The position numbers and the translations under genes are program-made. Positions 54,006-63,644 of a stretch of 64,000 nucleotides of DNA are shown piece after piece. Position 1 is the stretch's first letter, and each line of letters opens with the position of its first letter. Below the pieces are notes generated by a model. That model was not told the DNA's origin. It ran no database searches and worked only from the letters and a program-made list of their open reading frames with translations. Location of the stretch: NCBI GenBank assembly GCA_965248855.1, contig CBDFKQ010000005.1:124001-188000 (forward strand), in the 5' to 3' direction. The DNA is from CBDFKQ01 sp965248855 (GTDB lineage: Bacteria > Bacteroidota > Bacteroidia > Cytophagales > 172606-1).

Positions 54006-55310
54006 TTATACCGTTTTTACTATGGAAGAATGAATTTCTTTATTCTCTTCCAACTGCCTTTCAGCCAAATGCCGATAAGAATTTTCAACCATCACAATTC
54101 CATCATCTACCACCACGCCTATTGCCAAAGCAATTCCCGTTAATGACATTATATTGGAAGATAAACCAAAGGCTTCCAGTAAAATAAACCCCGCAGCAAC
54201 TGAGATGGGAATTTGAATTAAAATTATTAATGCACTTCGCCAGTGTAATAAAAAAATAAATACTACAAAAGAAACAACAATCATTTCTTCTATTAATGAA
54301 TGTTTTACAGAATCTATCGCTTGTTGAATTAATTCACTTCTATCATATGCGGTTTTAAATTTTACTCCATCAGGCAAACCTTTTTCAACTTCTTTCATTT
54401 TGGCTTTTATGCCTTTAATAACATTGTTTGCATTTTCACCATATCGCATCACTACAATACCGCCTACAACTTCTCCTTCACCATTTTCGTCAAAAATACC
54501 TAATCGTAAATCACCTCCCATCTGAACGGTGGCAACATCTTTCATTCTTACGGGGATGGAATTATAATTACCTAAAGGCATATTTTCTACATCCTGAATG
54601 TTTTTTATATATCCCAAACCTCTTACAATGTATCCAACATCACTCATTTCAAATTTCCTGCCTCCTACATCATTATTATTAGCTCTAACAGTTTTAAGGA
54701 CATCGGTTAATGGAATATTGACATAATTTAATTTACCGGGATCGATTGTAATTTGATATTGCTTTTGAAAACCTCCAAAAGAAGCAATTTCACTCACACC
54801 TGATACTGTTTGTAAAGCAAATTTTATATACCAATCTTGTAAGGCTCTTTGTTCACCCAAATCCATATTTTTTGCATCAAGCGTATACCAATAAATATGG
54901 CCAACCCCTGTTCCATCAGGACCTAATGTTGGAGTAATTCCTTCAGGCAAAAGTCTTTGAGCATAATTTAATCTTTCTAATACTCTTGTGCGTGCCCAAT
55001 AAATATCCACTTTATCTTCAAAAATTATATAAACAAAGCTCATCCCAAACATAGATGAACCTCTTATATTTTTAATTTTAGGAATGCCTTGCAGGTTAGA
55101 AATTAATGGAAAAGTAATTTGGTCTTCTATAATTTGCGGGCTTCTTCCCATCCACTCCGTAAAAACAATTACTTGATTTTCTGACAAATCGGGAATGGCA
55201 TCAATAGGATTTCGCTGTAAAGAATATAAACCCCAAATAAATAAAGCAATTGCTAACAGCAGAACAATGAGCCGGTTTTTAAGAGATATTTGAATTAATT
55301 TTTCAACCAT
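54006..55310 (-). CDS. cusA: CusA-type heavy-metal RND pump, N-terminal half
   Basis: About 434 aa from the ATG at 55310 (MVEKLIQISLKNRLIVLLLA; a TTG at 55355 would prefix a non-homologous stretch). It carries transmembrane segment 1 (LIVLLLAIALFIWGLYSL), the PIDAIPDLSENQVIV motif of heavy-metal RND pumps, the first porter domain and segments 2-4, ending with the proton-relay GIALAIGVVVDDGIVMVENSY. After IHSSIVKTV it meets TAA; a second in-frame TAA follows two codons later. Two stops in one short stretch make a simple one-base sequencing error unlikely. Confidence 0.9.
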   Translation of the reverse strand: MVEKLIQISLKNRLIVLLLAIALFIWGLYSLQRNPIDAIPDLSENQVIVFTEWMGRSPQIIEDQITFPLISNLQGIPKIKNIRGSSMFGMSFVYIIFEDKVDIYWARTRVLERLNYAQRLLPEGITPTLGPDGTGVGHIYWYTLDAKNMDLGEQRALQDWYIKFALQTVSGVSEIASFGGFQKQYQITIDPGKLNYVNIPLTDVLKTVRANNNDVGGRKFEMSDVGYIVRGLGYIKNIQDVENMPLGNYNSIPVRMKDVATVQMGGDLRLGIFDENGEGEVVGGIVVMRYGENANNVIKGIKAKMKEVEKGLPDGVKFKTAYDRSELIQQAIDSVKHSLIEEMIVVSFVVFIFLLHWRSALIILIQIPISVAAGFILLEAFGLSSNIMSLTGIALAIGVVVDDGIVMVENSYRHLAERQLEENKEIHSSIVKTV

Positions 55311-55336
55311 TCTTGCATATGAGATGAAAGACGTTA

Positions 55337-55364
55337 GACAAAAGACAAGAGACAAGAGACAAGA
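55337..55364. repeat. four tandem heptamers in the cusA leader
   Basis: Four tandem GACAAGA-type heptamers (the first reads GACAAAA) lie 27-54 nt upstream of the ATG of the cusA N-terminal half. Slipped-strand change would alter promoter spacing by 7 nt per unit. Confidence 0.5.
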
Positions 55365-55461
55365 GAAAAAAAACTGATTTCCTTTGCTTATCTAATTTTC
55401 TTTAATAAATTCTCTACAATGTCAGATTGTAAAATTAAATTTAATTCCTTTCCAAGCAGTT

Positions 55462-55484
55462 CCCCTCCTATTTTTTGGGAGGGG
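55462..55484. repeat. GC-rich hairpin with G runs
   Basis: CCCCTCC (55462-55468) pairs with GGAGGGG (55478-55484); a further AGGGG follows to 55491. This GC-rich block stands out in AT-rich DNA between the pump and the DUF3347 gene. Confidence 0.5.
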
Positions 55485-55553
55485 TTAGGGGTGGTTTTAA
55501 AGTTAATAATTTACTAAGGGTTTGGACAATCCGGCATAGCAGAGTTATATTTT

Positions 55554-56198
55554 TTAAAAACTTTCTTTCATGCTTCCACAAGTTGGCATTGCACTGCCCA
55601 TATATGGATTTTTAATTTCTTCTTTTTCACTTATCCAATTTGCCCCTTTACTATTGAGTGCCATTGGGCAATGATCGTAATAAACTTTAGCTTCAGATGC
55701 TTTAAAACTTTTCACAACAGTATAAACATTGGTAGAGAGAGTTGAAAAATGATCGCGTTGATGATCCACTTTGTCGGTTTCGCTGATGTGTTCAGCATCA
55801 TTTTTTATCTTTTCAAATTCTTTTTCATAAAAATTCTTTTGCACTTCTGTCATTTTATTTGTTTCAACTTTATTGATAACTTTTAAAAATGATTCTGCTT
55901 TTTGTTTTGCCAACTTACTGTCATCAATAACCAAAGCATTTTTAATTTCATAATATGCTGAAAGGGATTGTGCTAATTCCTTTTTTACAGTAATATCCAC
56001 TTCACCCAAATCAACAACTTTAACCGGAGCTTCATCCTTAGTATCTTCCATTTTCATACCTGAACTTTCATTCATTGATGAATCTTTCATAGTCGACATG
56101 TCGTTAGAATTTTCCTTTTCACTTTTCTTGGCGTTATCACAACTTGTGAAAGATAAAAAAGTGATTACCGCAGAAATAAATAAAATGTTAGTTTTCAT
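55554..56198 (-). CDS. DUF3347 lipoprotein, likely metal-binding
   Basis: 214 aa with a lipobox near FLSFTSC. After a Met/Asp/Ser-rich linker (MSTMKDSSMNESSGMKMED) the DUF3347 domain runs about 75-214, with the conserved end YYDHCPMALNSKGANWISEKEEIKNPYMGSAMPTCG. The Cys, His and Met residues suit a copper-binding periplasmic factor; DUF3347 is usually found next to Cus-type efflux genes, as here. A terminator-like hairpin separates it from the gene upstream, so it may have its own promoter. Confidence 0.85.
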   Translation of the reverse strand: MKTNILFISAVITFLSFTSCDNAKKSEKENSNDMSTMKDSSMNESSGMKMEDTKDEAPVKVVDLGEVDITVKKELAQSLSAYYEIKNALVIDDSKLAKQKAESFLKVINKVETNKMTEVQKNFYEKEFEKIKNDAEHISETDKVDHQRDHFSTLSTNVYTVVKSFKASEAKVYYDHCPMALNSKGANWISEKEEIKNPYMGSAMPTCGSMKESF

Positions 56199-56224
56199 AA
56201 TTTTATTATGGATTTAGTGTTAAA

Positions 56225-56258
56225 GGTTGCTCACTCATTTTTAAATGAGTGAGCAACC
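56225..56258 (-). terminator. terminator-like hairpin
   Basis: GGTTGCTCACTCATTT (56225-56240) pairs perfectly with 56243-56258, a 16-bp stem with a 2-nt loop. It stands between the 155-aa gene and the DUF3347 gene; the T-run on the minus strand is short. Confidence 0.7.
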
Positions 56259-56281
56259 AAAATTTGATTATTTATTTTTAA

Positions 56282-56749
56282 TTATTGTTTATGCGCTTTT
56301 GAATCCATTTTTTTATGATCCTTCATATCCATTTTATTTGTAAGGCAATGAGTTGCACAGGCCATGCCTTTATAACTATCATGAACATTACCGATTACAT
56401 TGCCTTTAGCATCCTTAATAGCGCATGTTTGTTTGTCATCTTTTTGTTCAACTGTTAAAACAATATTATCACCGGTATCATAATATGTTTTACCGTCTTT
56501 ACCTACTCTTCCAATCTTTTTCCCGGTTGCATCCGTAACAGATCCATCACCATTTACAGTAGCCATTTTAACGCCTTTTGCATCCTTTATCTGCCCTCCT
56601 TTGGCAACATCACCAATTTTAATTCCATCCAGATAAACATCCCCTTTGCTGTCTATAACATGGCCTTTAAAATCTGTACGTTGCTGAGCAAAGCCACTGA
56701 TGCTAAAAAACATCAGTAATAATCCGGTAATAAGTGTTGTCTTTTTCAT
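56282..56749 (-). CDS. secreted repeat protein with metal-binding-like tail
   Basis: 155 aa. A signal peptide (about 1-21, ending GFAQQ) is followed by four to five short beta-strand repeats with a DxKGxxxxDGxKIGxV-like pattern, seen at VIDSKGDVYLDGIKIGDV, IKDAKGVKMATV, VTDATGKKIGRV and AIKDAKGNVIGNV. The tail (ACATHCLTNKMDMKDHKKMDSKAHK) is rich in Cys, His, Met and Lys. It matches no named family I know. The neighbours (copper-storage-like protein, DUF3347) suggest a periplasmic metal-handling role. Confidence 0.65.
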   Translation of the reverse strand: MKKTTLITGLLLMFFSISGFAQQRTDFKGHVIDSKGDVYLDGIKIGDVAKGGQIKDAKGVKMATVNGDGSVTDATGKKIGRVGKDGKTYYDTGDNIVLTVEQKDDKQTCAIKDAKGNVIGNVHDSYKGMACATHCLTNKMDMKDHKKMDSKAHKQ

Positions 56750-56802
56750 GATTTGTTTGTTTTAAATTTTTAATTTTTGTTTAAATAAATAATTTTAAAT
56801 AA

Positions 56803-57117
56803 TTACGCGGCACATGCTTCTGCACATTTCCTGCAAGCCTCTGCGCATTTTTTACAATGATCGTTATCATGTTTGTCACATTCTGCGGCACATGCAAGGC
56901 AAATTTCTCTGCATTCTTTTGCTAAATGTTCTCCATGTTTGGATTCTCTGGCAAGTAAACGGGCAGTTAAAGAGCATACATCAGCACAATCTCTGTCAAT
57001 TAAAATGCAATTTTTCATCATTTGTACATCATGTTCGTTTAAACAAGCGGTTGCACAGTTTTCGCAGGCAATAGCACAGGCCAGGCACGCATCAATACAT
57101 TCTTTCATGTTTTTCAT
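56803..57117 (-). CDS. Cys-rich four-helix copper-storage-like protein (Csp/DUF326)
   Basis: 104 aa with 18 Cys residues, arranged as CxxxC pairs along helices (CIDACLACAIACENCATAC; KKCAEACRKCAEACA). This is the layout of copper-storage proteins, which bind many Cu(I) ions inside a four-helix bundle. No signal peptide is evident, so it would act in the cytoplasm, guarding against free copper. It belongs to the metal island, 53 nt upstream of the 155-aa secreted repeat protein. Confidence 0.9.
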   Translation of the reverse strand: MKNMKECIDACLACAIACENCATACLNEHDVQMMKNCILIDRDCADVCSLTARLLARESKHGEHLAKECREICLACAAECDKHDNDHCKKCAEACRKCAEACAA

Positions 57118-57312
57118 TTTAATAAAGTTTAATGGTTTGAATTAAAAAAAGTTAAATTTCATGCGAATAGAATATTAATTTTAAGCTTATTTAAAAGCAA
57201 TTATCTTTAAACCATATTGCATTTTTTTAACTATGTAAAAGTCTACATCATTTAACCTTTTTTGTTATATTAAAATAATATTAATGTGCATAATTATCTT
57301 GTAAGCAAATAT

Positions 57313-57876
57313 TTAAATCTCATCTAAAGTTTTTCTTGTCCTGTCTTTATTATTTCTAAATTCTGAAGGCGTCATACCTGTAACTTCTTTAAACTGCCTC
57401 GATAAATGCTGGGTACTGCTATAGTCAGTTGCAAAAGCAATTTCACCAAATGAACTTTCACCATAAGTTATCAACTCCTTTACTCTTTCTATTTTTTGGT
57501 TAATAAAATAACGTTCAATTGTTATACCCTGATTAACAGAGAATAAGCTGCTTAAATAAGTATAATCCTTACCAACTGCATGTGATATAAAATCTGAATG
57601 GTTAATTTTTTTTGAAATACTCCCACTTGAATGTATGAGTTCTATAATAGTACTTTTAATTTTTTCAATGAGTTGAGCTTGTTTATCATTTAATATTTCA
57701 AAACCAAGCTCGGAAAGTGAAAGGCTAAGGTTTTCAATCTGCCCACCAGTTAAATTTTCTTCTATTTCAACTTCTCCAAGTTTAATATCAATGCATGTTA
57801 AATTCATTTTTCCCAACACTTTTGTAACCGCCGTTTTACATCGGTTACAAACCATATTTTTAATATAGATTTTCAT
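57313..57876 (-). CDS. AraC-type regulator with N-terminal metal-binding-like motif
   Basis: 187 aa. The N-terminal 70 residues look like a heavy-metal-associated fold: MKIYIKNMVCNRCKTAVTKVL, with Cys10-x2-Cys13 in place of GMTCxxC, then a strand-rich IDIKLGEVEIEENL. The C-terminal AraC HTH covers about 100-185 (ITYGESSFGEIAFATDYSSTQHLSRQFKEVTGMTPSEFR). A plausible role is to sense copper and activate the adjacent efflux genes. It is encoded upstream of the Cys-rich protein in the same orientation. Confidence 0.85.
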   Translation of the reverse strand: MKIYIKNMVCNRCKTAVTKVLGKMNLTCIDIKLGEVEIEENLTGGQIENLSLSLSELGFEILNDKQAQLIEKIKSTIIELIHSSGSISKKINHSDFISHAVGKDYTYLSSLFSVNQGITIERYFINQKIERVKELITYGESSFGEIAFATDYSSTQHLSRQFKEVTGMTPSEFRNNKDRTRKTLDEI

Positions 57877-57998
57877 AAAAGAGTATTATAATTAGGCTTG
57901 ATTCTTTAGGTAGAAAGACAAAAAGATGATCGTGTTTGAAAATTTAAACACAAAGAAAACCCTACACTTTATAAAGGGGGTAAATAGGAAGTTAATAA

Positions 57999-58430
57999 TT
58001 ATATTCTGAAAACGTTGTATTGTAAGTAGAGGGGGTATTGATAAATAAGAGGCGGAGAATGGTAATTTGGTACAATTAAAACAACATTCTCAATCAAAGG
58101 AACTTGAAAATTTATAAAATCACTACTGTTAGTGATAAGTTTGAATGCTTTAAAAAAAAAAGAAAATAAAGTATTCGGTTCACCCTTAAACTTAACAGAA
58201 CAAACACCATCTTTACAGCATCCTTCCGGGCATCCACTTTTAATAGGTGTTTTTATTTCTTTTTTAGATTGATGACAACAAGATTTATTTATATGATTTT
58301 CAATTAAAGAAATACTATATGAATGTCGATTAAATATTTTATCAAGCTGATGTGCGCAAGTTATCATGCCTGAGGAGGCAATTAGATAAAAGCTTGAGAA
58401 CATTATGAGAGATAATTTTTTCATATTCAT
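57999..58430 (-). CDS. HYC_CC_PP-type Cys/His-rich secreted protein
   Basis: About 143 aa from the ATG at 58430 (MNMKKLSLIMF; a TTG at 58469 adds a non-signal prefix). A signal peptide ends around ASSGMITCA. The metal-binding-like core has HINKSCCHQSKKEI and SGCPEGCCKDGVCSVKF, and the C-terminus contains the Pro-rich PNYHSPPLIYQYP. This matches the Bacteroidota family named for its H-Y-C, CC and PP motifs. Function is unknown; its place at the head of the copper cluster suggests envelope metal binding. Confidence 0.75.
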   Translation of the reverse strand: MNMKKLSLIMFSSFYLIASSGMITCAHQLDKIFNRHSYSISLIENHINKSCCHQSKKEIKTPIKSGCPEGCCKDGVCSVKFKGEPNTLFSFFFKAFKLITNSSDFINFQVPLIENVVLIVPNYHSPPLIYQYPLYLQYNVFRI

Positions 58431-58630
58431 TTTATGAACGCCAATATAAATAAAAAGTTTGAATACCAAATTTTATCAATAATTTAATTTCAATTTTTTC
58501 TTTATTATCATCCTCATTGTTAAATATTTAATTTTTAAGAATATTAAATCTTAAATAAATTCTTATTCATTAATTTTTAGTTACCTTTTGCTTTCCAACC
58601 GCTTAGTTAAATTTTATCGTTAAAAATTTT

Positions 58631-61600
58631 ATGACTGAAAAAGATAACAAAGTCCAATCAAAGCCGGAATGTTTTATTATTGCTATTGGGGCATCAGCAG
58701 GTGGTATGGAAGCCATTCAAACTCTTTTTGATTTTACTCCAAGTGATTCAGTCTCTTATGTTATAATTCAACATCTTTCTCCTGATCATAAAAGTTTTAT
58801 GGCTGAGCTGTTAAAAAAACACTCTAAACTTAAAATTTATGTTGTAGAAAATGAAATGGAAGTACTGGCAAACTGTGTTTATGTAATGCCGGAAGGGAAA
58901 ATAATGACAATCAACCGAGGTAAATTAATTTTAAAAGACAGAAAGGATTAATCCCTAATACCGCCATTGATATCTTTTTTAATTCATTGGCAGAAGACCA
59001 AGGGGATAAAGGTATTGCAATTATTCTTTCAGGTAATGGATCTGATGGCACAAAAGGAATTGCGGCAGTTAAAAAAGAAGGCGGGATGGTTATTGTTCAA
59101 GATCCGAATTCAACAACTTATAATAGTATGCCTAACAGTGCTATTGCTTCCGGCAATTATGATTTTGTACTGCCTCCAAAGTTAATACCTCAACAAATAA
59201 TTAATTATATTGATAAGAGAAAATCATGGGTAAATAATAATGATCCTATTGCAGATATACCCGAAGTTGAATTAGTAAAAATTATAAATTTAATAAAAGA
59301 ACATTCACCACTTGATTTTTCGGAATATAAAACCCCAACCATCGTAAGGAGAATTATAAGAAGGATGCAAGCCAATAAGTCACAAACTACTGAAGATTAT
59401 ATTAAAATTTTAAATACAAATCCTACTGAAATAGAAACCCTTTCAAAAGAATTTTTAATAAGTGTAACAAAATTTTTTCGTGATGAGGATGCCTTTAACG
59501 CCGTTCAAAAATTAATCCCTGATTTAATAGAAAATAAATTATTAGTTGATACTTTAAAGGTTTGGGTAGTGGGTTGTGCTACCGGGGAAGAAGCATATTC
59601 AATAGCAATACTTATTAAAGAGTATTTAATCTCTATAAATAAGCAAATAGAAGTAAAAATATTTGCCTCGGATATTGATAAAGATGCCTTAGCAGTAGCT
59701 TCAAAAGGAATATATGCTGAAAGTATTAAAAACGATGTTTCTGAAGAAAGGCTTTCAAAATATTTTTATCATGAGGATGGGAAATACAGAATAAAAGAAT
59801 CAATAAGGAACATGCTTATAGTGGCCCATCATGACATTACACAAAATCCACCTTATTATAAATTGGATTTTATCAGTTGCCGAAATTTACTTATTTATCT
59901 TAATCCTGTTCTTCAAAAAAAGATTTTAACAACACTACATTTTTGTCTTAATCCGGACGGATATTTATTTCTTGGGCCAAGTGAAGGCCTTGGAGATTTA
60001 AAAACCAAGTTTTTGGAGGAAAATAGGAAATGGAAAATTTATAAAAATAATGAACCTTCCAGCCTTTTAGAAAATGGAATTTACACAGCTCCAAATTTTT
60101 ATAATCCTATACCATTAAAGAAAATACCTGTTTTAAATTCAACTCATTCAAATTCTCAGGAAAGTTTAAATGAGGTTATCATGGCCGCTATTGCTCAAAA
60201 AACAGATATGGCAGGGGTTTGCGTTGATGAGGATTATAAAATCATAAAAACATTTGGTGAGTATAAAAAATACCTACTGCCGGAAATGTTTAATTTTGCC
60301 TTACTACAAATGTTGCCTCACGAACTTTCATTAGTTACTTCTACAGCATTAAACCAAGTGACAAGGCAAAAAAAAGAAATAACAATTAAAGATGTAATTT
60401 TTACTCACAATGAGGTAACCAGATCTATTAATATTTTCATTAAACCATTAACTGAAAATAAATTATTTGAAAATATTTTACTGGTCTGCTTTAGTGAACA
60501 AGCCGGTGAACAAAAATTAGAAAATACTGAAACTTACAACAAAGACTTACACGCGAGCCGATATTTGTTTGATGTGCAAGAAGATCTTAAAAATACAAAA
60601 ATTAAATTAAATGAAAGTTATGAGCAATTGGAAGCAAGTAATATAAATGCCCAAACTTATAGTGAAGAGTTAATTTCAAATAATGAAGAGTTACAAAGCA
60701 CAAACGAAGAGGTTCAATCGATTAATGAAGAGCTACAAACAGTAAATAATTTATATCAACTTAAAATAAAAGAGTTAAGCGAACTTAATGATGATTTAAA
60801 TAATTATTTTAAAAGTACTGTTAACGGACATATTTATCTGGATAAGAATTTTATCATCCGCAAATTTAGTCCATCCGCTTTTAAACAAATTAATGTTAAA
60901 GATTCAGATATCGGTCGCCCATTAGGTGATATTTCTACTAATATAAAATTTTCTAGAATGATTGATGATATTAGGTCTGTTCTTACATCATCTCATTCAT
61001 TAATTAAAGAAGTAGAAACCCAAGATAGTAAGTGGTATCAAATGATGGTTGTACCCTATATAAGGCAGCAGGATAATATTATTGATGGTGCGATAATATC
61101 TTTTAACGATATTACAGACCTTAAGATTGCAGAAAAAAAATTATTGAAAATAAATGAAGACCATAATACATTTATTTTTGCAGTATCACACGATTTACTC
61201 GCCCCTGTGGCTAACATCGAAGGATTAATATCTACATTCAACACCATTATTGGCCCCGGTAATGAGAAAATAAAAGAAATGGCAGATTTGATGAATGTTT
61301 GTATAAAAAGACTTAAAGATACCATTGTTGATTTATCAGATTTAAGAAAAATAGAAAAGGAATATACTGAAGAAAGACCGGGTTCAATTTATATTAATGA
61401 GCTTTTAAATGAAATTAAATTAAGTATTAAAGAAACATTGGTAAAATCAAAAACAAAAATCACAACAAATTTTAGTGTAAACGAAGTTTATTACTCAAAA
61501 AAAAATTTAAGGAGTATACTTTTAAATTTAATAACAAATGCAATAAAATATAAATCGCCGGAGCGTGACCCTGAAATAAAAATCAGCACTAAAAAGGAAG

Positions 61601-61827
61601 ATAGTTTTATTATACTTTCAGTAGAAGATAATGGAAAAGGAATAAGTAAGGAGGATCAAGAAAAGATTTTTAATATGTATAAGCGAGTGGATATTGAATC
61701 AGAAATTGAAGGAACAGGTATAGGTTTATTTCTTATTAAAAAAATTGTTACAAATACCGGAGGAAAAATTGAAGTTGAGAGCGAAAAAGGAAAAGGATCT
61801 GTTTTTAAAGTATGGCTTAAAAAATAA
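58631..61827 (+). pseudogene. CheB-CheR-PAS-histidine kinase fusion, frameshifted
   Basis: The start ATG is at 58631. The CheB methylesterase part has the active-site IAIGASAGGMEAIQ and IIQHLSPDHKSF, then stops at 58949-58951. From about 58940 the next frame continues as KGLIPNTAIDIFFNSLAED and gives the catalytic-Asp segment SGNGSDGTKGI, CheR (TKFFRDEDAF, WVVGCATGEEAYSIAI), a long coiled coil, a PAS domain and a histidine kinase (VSHDLLAPVANI, ending GTGIGLFLIKK). One base change would restore about 1065 aa. Such fusions integrate methylation and phosphorylation signals; no receiver domain is attached. Confidence 0.85.
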
Positions 61828-61839
61828 TATAAATTTAAA

Positions 61840-61872
61840 ATTTATGAATATATTGATATTGATAAATTGATA
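61840..61872. repeat. dispersed AT-rich repeat family, copy after CheB/CheR gene
   Basis: Nearly identical over 33 bp to 41855-41887 (shared core TATGAATATATTGATATTGA). It begins 13 nt after the stop of the kinase gene. Confidence 0.6.
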
Positions 61873-61916
61873 TTTAATAATTGATGTTACGCATAAAGAT
61901 ATTTGAGTTTAACTAT

Positions 61917-62596
61917 ACGTCTTAATCTGTGATTCTTATTTTTTGTCTGAATCACAGATTTAAATGGATTGAGGGGATTTTACAAATTTTCTTTTTTCCT
62001 ACTTCCGTATAATCCTGTAATCTTCCTTAATCTGTGATTCCTATTTTTTGTCTGAATCACAGATTTAAATGGATTGCAAGGATTTCACAAATTTTCCTTT
62101 TTCCTACTTCCGTGTAATCCTGTAATCTTCCTTAATCTGTGATTCTTATTTTTTGTCTGAATCACAGATTTAAATGGATTGCGAGGATTTCACAAATTTT
62201 CTTTTTTCCTACTTCCGTGTAATCCTGTAATCTTCCTTAATCTGTGATTCTTATTTTTTGTCTGAATCACTGATTAAATGGATTGCGGGGATTTCACAAA
62301 TTTTCTTTTTTCCTACTTCCGTGTAATCCTGCAATCTTCCTTAATCTGTGATTCTTATTTTTTGTCTGAATCACAGATTTAAATGGATTGAGGGGATTTT
62401 ACAAATTTTCTTTTTTCCTGCTTCCTTGTAATCCTGTAATCTTCCTTAATCTGTTATTCCTATTTTTTGTCTGAATCACGGATTAAATGGATTGCGGGGA
62501 TTTCACAAATTTTCTTTTTTCCTACTTCCGTGTAATCCTGTAATCTTCCTTAATATGTGATTCTTATTTTTTGTCTGAATCACGGATTAAATGGAG
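61917..62596. repeat. seven 105-bp tandem repeats, each with a hairpin
   Basis: The anchor TCTGAATCAC recurs at 61946, 62051, 62156, 62261, 62365, 62470 and 62574, a period of 104-105 bp. Intact units contain AATCTGTGATTC and its inverse GAATCACAGATT around a 13-nt loop; later units have mismatches in one arm. Units differ at only a few positions, so expansion is recent. Confidence 0.9.
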
Positions 62597-62827
62597 TAAA
62601 AACAATCTCTACATATCAAGCAACTAATTTATTTAAACAAGAATATGTATTAAACAAAGGTTTATACAAAGAACTAATTTTGCGTAACATCAGTTAATAT
62701 TTTTTTTTGAATTTTAAATTAATATTTTTTTGAATTGGAGCTTAAAATTTAAATCCCTTTCGTGAGAATTATTAAATTAGAACAGAAAGCTCTCCTAACT
62801 TATTATTATTTATTTCGATTTAAAAAC

Positions 62828-62861
62828 AAAAAAACTTTGATTAAAAAATCAAAGTTTTTTT
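62828..62861. terminator. bidirectional terminator
   Basis: AAAAAAACTTTGATT (62828-62842) pairs with AATCAAAGTTTTTTT (62847-62861) around AAAA; T-runs flank both strands. It serves the minus-strand gene ending at 62909 and could also stop plus-strand reading from the kinase gene. Confidence 0.85.
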
Positions 62862-62908
62862 TGGTTATATATTAAAATAATTTACACAAACGCATTGAAT
62901 GAAATGAT

Positions 62909-63559
62909 TTATTCTTTCCATTTTTTCTTTTTTAAATCACCTCTTTTTATTGATTTTATAAAATTAGCCCAGGCAAAAGGATTTAAAAGAGGATTGGTAG
63001 GGAAAAAATTTCTGTTTGCAGCATAATATGCCTGTTGGTTCATGCTATAACGAAATGCAGCACCGGGTTCAACAGTAGGGTTTTCATACATCATTCTGTT
63101 TAACATATCCTGATCCAGATTTCTTTGAATGGCTTTCTGCTCTTTTTCATCAGGCAGCTCTAATGCTAAAAATGCCTGTTTAAAAAGTTCTTCAGTGGGG
63201 TATGGATAAACTTCAACCATAGGTAATTGAGTAATATCTTCTTTTAATTCAATTACAACTGAATAAGCACTTTCAGTTAAATTATTAGGTATCCTTATAT
63301 ATCTTTTTTTAAATCCAACTGCACTAATCACTACACTATCACCTGTAACTGTGGGTACGGAAAAAAAACCAACATTATTAGTCGCCGTTCCCCTGCCTGC
63401 TTTTGGAATATAAACGTGAACTCCAATTAAAGGATTTTCATCTTCACCAATTATAAAACCTGAAAATTGAATCACCTGACGGCTTACCTGAGCAACACTG
63501 CCCGAGTAAACAGTTAATAAAAAAAGAAAAGAAAAGAAATATTTAAAAATAAACTTCAT
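62909..63559 (-). CDS. secreted carboxypeptidase-regulatory-like domain protein
   Basis: About 216 aa from the ATG at 63559 (MKFIFKYFFS; GTG at 63565 would add two residues). A signal peptide (about 1-22, ending GSVAQ) is followed by a CarboxypepD_reg-like beta sandwich (about 28-110: FSGFIIGEDENPLIGVHVYIP, TNNVGFFSVPTVTGDSVVISAVGFKKR). The C-terminal 100 residues are helical and unrecognised, with a Phe/Asn/Pro-rich NRNFFPTNPLLNPFAWANF and a basic tail. The domain often caps TonB-dependent receptors, but here it stands without a barrel. Confidence 0.8.
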   Translation of the reverse strand: MKFIFKYFFSFLFLLTVYSGSVAQVSRQVIQFSGFIIGEDENPLIGVHVYIPKAGRGTATNNVGFFSVPTVTGDSVVISAVGFKKRYIRIPNNLTESAYSVVIELKEDITQLPMVEVYPYPTEELFKQAFLALELPDEKEQKAIQRNLDQDMLNRMMYENPTVEPGAAFRYSMNQQAYYAANRNFFPTNPLLNPFAWANFIKSIKRGDLKKKKWKE

Positions 63560-63644
63560 ATGCACTAAAAGCTAAATAATAATAAAATTACAAACAATCA
63601 TCGATTAATAAAATTTATAGAACCAATTTTTAAAAACGTACTGT

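Larger units (their letters stand above)
61828..62908. other. long intergenic region with tandem array
   Basis: About 1.1 kb without a gene. It contains a dispersed AT-rich repeat copy (61840-61872), seven 105-bp tandem units (61917-62596), about 230 bp of plain AT-rich DNA and a terminator (62828-62861). Confidence 0.6.

Noticed and set aside
53996..54008. One-base sequencing error as cause of the split pump gene
   Set aside because: Both halves are in the same frame and separated by two stop codons, so a single indel cannot join them.
61917..62596. CRISPR-like array
   Set aside because: Units are 105 bp and repeat without variable spacers; no cas genes are near.
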